Assembly (NCBI GenBank): GCA_027625915.1
Contig: JANTQA010000057.1
Coordinates: 2,294,001-2,358,000, forward strand
Source: Anaeramoeba flamelloides
Lineage: Eukaryota; Metamonada; Anaeramoebidae
Reading direction: 5' to 3'
DNA length: 64,000 nucleotides
Position numbers and translations under genes: made by a program. Position 1 is the stretch's first letter; each line of letters begins with the position of its first letter. The notes beneath the pieces are model-generated. The model searched no databases and was not told the origin of the DNA. It worked only from the letters and a program-made list of their open reading frames with translations. Shown here piece after piece: positions 62,078 through 64,000 of this stretch.

Positions 62078-64000
62078 ATGAGTAATTTAAATAATTCACC
62101 TAATTCTTTTCCTATTGAAAACGAAAACGAAAAAGAAAAGAAAAATACAAGTCAAAAGGAAGTAAATCACACTAACGAAGACTCAAATCTTCGAAAAAGA
62201 AAATTAAACAAAAAAGAAGAAGAAAAAGAAAAAGAAAAAGAAAAAGAAAAAGAAAAAGAAAAAGAAAAAGGAATTAAAAATAAAATTGCAGGCCCAAATA
62301 GTAAAAAAAGAAGAAAAAACGATTCGAACCATAAAGAAAATAATCTTCTAAACAAAACCTCCAAAGCAGAACCAAATAGCCATTATAATTCTTGGGGCAA
62401 ATCTGAAGACAACAATTATGTCGAGGAAGATGATGAAGATTATCAGGATGATAACTATCAACCAGAAGAAGAAAACAGTTCTCCTTCCAAGGGCCAAAAA
62501 AAAACCCAACAAAGATCTCAAAGGTTAACACGATCCAAGTCGCTTTTAATGAATAAGCATACAAAACAAAAAACAAAAAAACACAGAAGTAAAGGATTTA
62601 AAAAAAAAAGAATAGTTATTGGGAGAAATTCAATTAACAAGCACCCCAATTTACAAACAACCAAGAGTGGCACTTCAAATTCTAAGAACAATTCTAGAAA
62701 CCTTCAAGAGAATATAAATCAAAATATGGAAAGCAATCCAAATAGCCTTCCAAATTTAGAAAATTCAAATATTCAACAAAGAAAAAACGAAAATAATTCT
62801 TTAAATTTCGGATCAAAAAATAAATCTGGTGTTGAATTATCTCCAAGTGTTTTTTATTCCGAAAAAGTCAAAAATGAAAAGGATGCCAAGAATTTGAAAG
62901 GCAATTTACCAAGTTCCAATACTCTTTCACCATTCACAATTAAAACTGAGGTTCTTACCGAAAATGAGAATGAAAATCAAGAGGAAAACTCAAAAGAAAA
63001 AACAAAAACAAAAACAAAAACAAAAACTAGAGGGAGGGGGAGAAAAAGAGGGAGAAGAAGAGGGCGAGGACGAGGGAGAGGGCGAGGGAGAGGAAGAGGA
63101 CGAGGACGAGGACGAGGGCGAGGAAAAGGAAGAGACAAGATCACTATTATTAATAGAGAAAAAGAAATATCGAAGGAAGAAAACGATAATCAAATTAAAA
63201 AATATTCAAATTCGAATAAAAATTCAAATTTTAATCTTAAGAATAGTAATTTTCGAAATAATAATAATCAACAACAAAATATTACCAAGCCATTAAGATA
63301 TAATAATAATGCTTCAAAAATAAATACTCAAAATTTAATGAATAATAATCAGCAAGCAAACCCACAATCTCAAAAGGCAACACAAACACCGCAACCAAAC
63401 CCGAATGATGCCACGTGGGCGTATTTATTTTACCAATTAGAAAATTTACCGAAAATAGCAATTCGATCCAAGCCATTTTCAATTGGGAGTGCGTCAAGGT
63501 GCCAATACCAAATCCGAGATTTAAAAATCTCTGGATTATTAACAAGAATTGTTGATGAACCAGAAAAGGACAAATATTTAGAAGTGCATGGCGATAAGGG
63601 AAGCGTATTTTTAAATGGTAAATGGATTAAAAAGGGACACAAAATTGTGATCAAGTCTGGTGATCATATTGTTATTGATGGCTCAAAAGTTGAATCCTTT
63701 ATTTTTGTATTAAGTTCATTTTTCAAAAATTATCGAATCAATAACAATCTGGATTCTAACAATAAACCACATTCAAAAACCAAGTATGAACGGAATTGTG
63801 ACAACAAAAAGAGATATTTTATCAAAAAAATCAATGAACTTGCTCGGAATCCCATTTACGAACCAAACACGCCGGATTTAGAAAACTTTGGTTACCCCAT
63901 TGATAAAACTTTTAAAGAAACCTTAATTCAAATTGTTAAACTACATTTAACCAGATACAAAATTTTATTCAACATTAAATATCCACAAAATATTTCAAAT
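62078..64000 (+). CDS. FHA-domain protein resembling plant FHA-AAA ATPases (3' end outside window)
   Basis: 641 codons open from ATG 62078 to the window edge. A long disordered N-terminus (1-445) contains KEKEKEKEKE tracts, an acidic patch (VEEDDEDYQDDNY) and an alternating Arg-Gly tract at about 318-352, typical of nucleic-acid-binding nuclear proteins. An FHA domain follows (about 447-548: WAYLFYQLENLP, SKPFSIGSASRCQYQI, KGSVFLNGKWIKKGHKIV, IKSGDHIVIDG). The wording is closest to the FHA domain of plant AAA ATPases (FTVG...C.L, GKGSVQVNGK, L.GGDEV.F). The last residues (FGYPIDKTFKETLIQIVKLH, LTRYKILF) correspond to the FPYYLSD.TKN.LI...IHL link before the AAA core in that family. The AAA domain itself is beyond 64000, so the ATPase call is inference. 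FHA domains bind phosphothreonine. The start is the first ATG after a T-rich leader. Confidence 0.8.
   Translation, partial: MSNLNNSPNSFPIENENEKEKKNTSQKEVNHTNEDSNLRKRKLNKKEEEKEKEKEKEKEKEKEKGIKNKIAGPNSKKRRKNDSNHKENNLLNKTSKAEPNSHYNSWGKSEDNNYVEEDDEDYQDDNYQPEEENSSPSKGQKKTQQRSQRLTRSKSLLMNKHTKQKTKKHRSKGFKKKRIVIGRNSINKHPNLQTTKSGTSNSKNNSRNLQENINQNMESNPNSLPNLENSNIQQRKNENNSLNFGSKNKSGVELSPSVFYSEKVKNEKDAKNLKGNLPSSNTLSPFTIKTEVLTENENENQEENSKEKTKTKTKTKTRGRGRKRGRRRGRGRGRGRGRGRGRGRGRGRGKGRDKITIINREKEISKEENDNQIKKYSNSNKNSNFNLKNSNFRNNNNQQQNITKPLRYNNNASKINTQNLMNNNQQANPQSQKATQTPQPNPNDATWAYLFYQLENLPKIAIRSKPFSIGSASRCQYQIRDLKISGLLTRIVDEPEKDKYLEVHGDKGSVFLNGKWIKKGHKIVIKSGDHIVIDGSKVESFIFVLSSFFKNYRINNNLDSNNKPHSKTKYERNCDNKKRYFIKKINELARNPIYEPNTPDLENFGYPIDKTFKETLIQIVKLHLTRYKILFNIKYPQNISN

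Noticed and set aside
62167-63654. Short ORFs on both strands over the FHA gene
   Set aside because: Shadows of the open 641-codon frame, which is longer and contains the FHA domain.

Overview
This is an AT-rich eukaryotic nuclear window with spliceosomal GT-AG introns and standard stop codons. It carries nine protein genes (two run off the window ends) set in introns and spacers full of decayed transposable elements. The mix of an RCC1-repeat/double-BTB protein, Lys/Glu- and Asn-rich low-complexity tails and very AT-rich non-coding DNA suggests a free-living amoeboid protist. An Anaeramoeba-like metamonad is my best guess, but that is inference from gene style, not from a marker gene. || Layout. 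2-337 (+): C-terminal end of a cyclin. 338-2719: spacer with a LINE remnant, a nested-palindrome element and a small TIR element. 2720-11055 (-): DNA topoisomerase II in three exons with a 3.9 kb intron. 11056-14637: spacer holding one HORMA/REV7-like exon fragment. 14715-16697 (+): SAC1-type phosphoinositide phosphatase, single exon, preceded by an upstream ORF that overlaps its start codon. 19318-25572 (+): RCC1-BTB protein split by a 4.5 kb intron that is a graveyard of nested elements. 30131-36373 (-): complete but decayed LINE with a 16-bp target-site duplication, sitting between two inverted-repeat arms. 36774-37619 (+): RING-type zinc-finger protein with a Ser-Gly/Glu tract. 41517-42206 (-): HAD phosphatase of the pseudouridine-5'-phosphatase type. 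43482-48851 (+): unrecognised five-helix membrane protein in four exons with a 3.4 kb intron. 52991-59370 (-): DENN-domain protein ending in a PH domain, two exons with a 3.9 kb intron. 62078-64000 (+): N-terminal part of a protein with a Gly-Arg tract and an FHA domain, resembling plant FHA-AAA ATPases; the AAA part lies outside the window. || The genes do not form a pathway. They are ordinary housekeeping and signalling genes: cell cycle, DNA topology, phosphoinositides, Rab regulation, chromatin/ubiquitin. The strongest unusual signal is the repeat content. One family consists of nested palindromes; one copy of it ends in a tail nearly identical to the 3' end of the resident LINE and is flanked by a 15-bp direct repeat, which suggests LINE-driven mobilisation. 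Several TA-flanked palindromic MITE families, dispersed repeats of about 0.5-0.8 kb, and a sharp split between short (67-144 bp) and very long (3.4-4.5 kb) introns complete the picture. All repeat boundaries and similarities were judged by eye.
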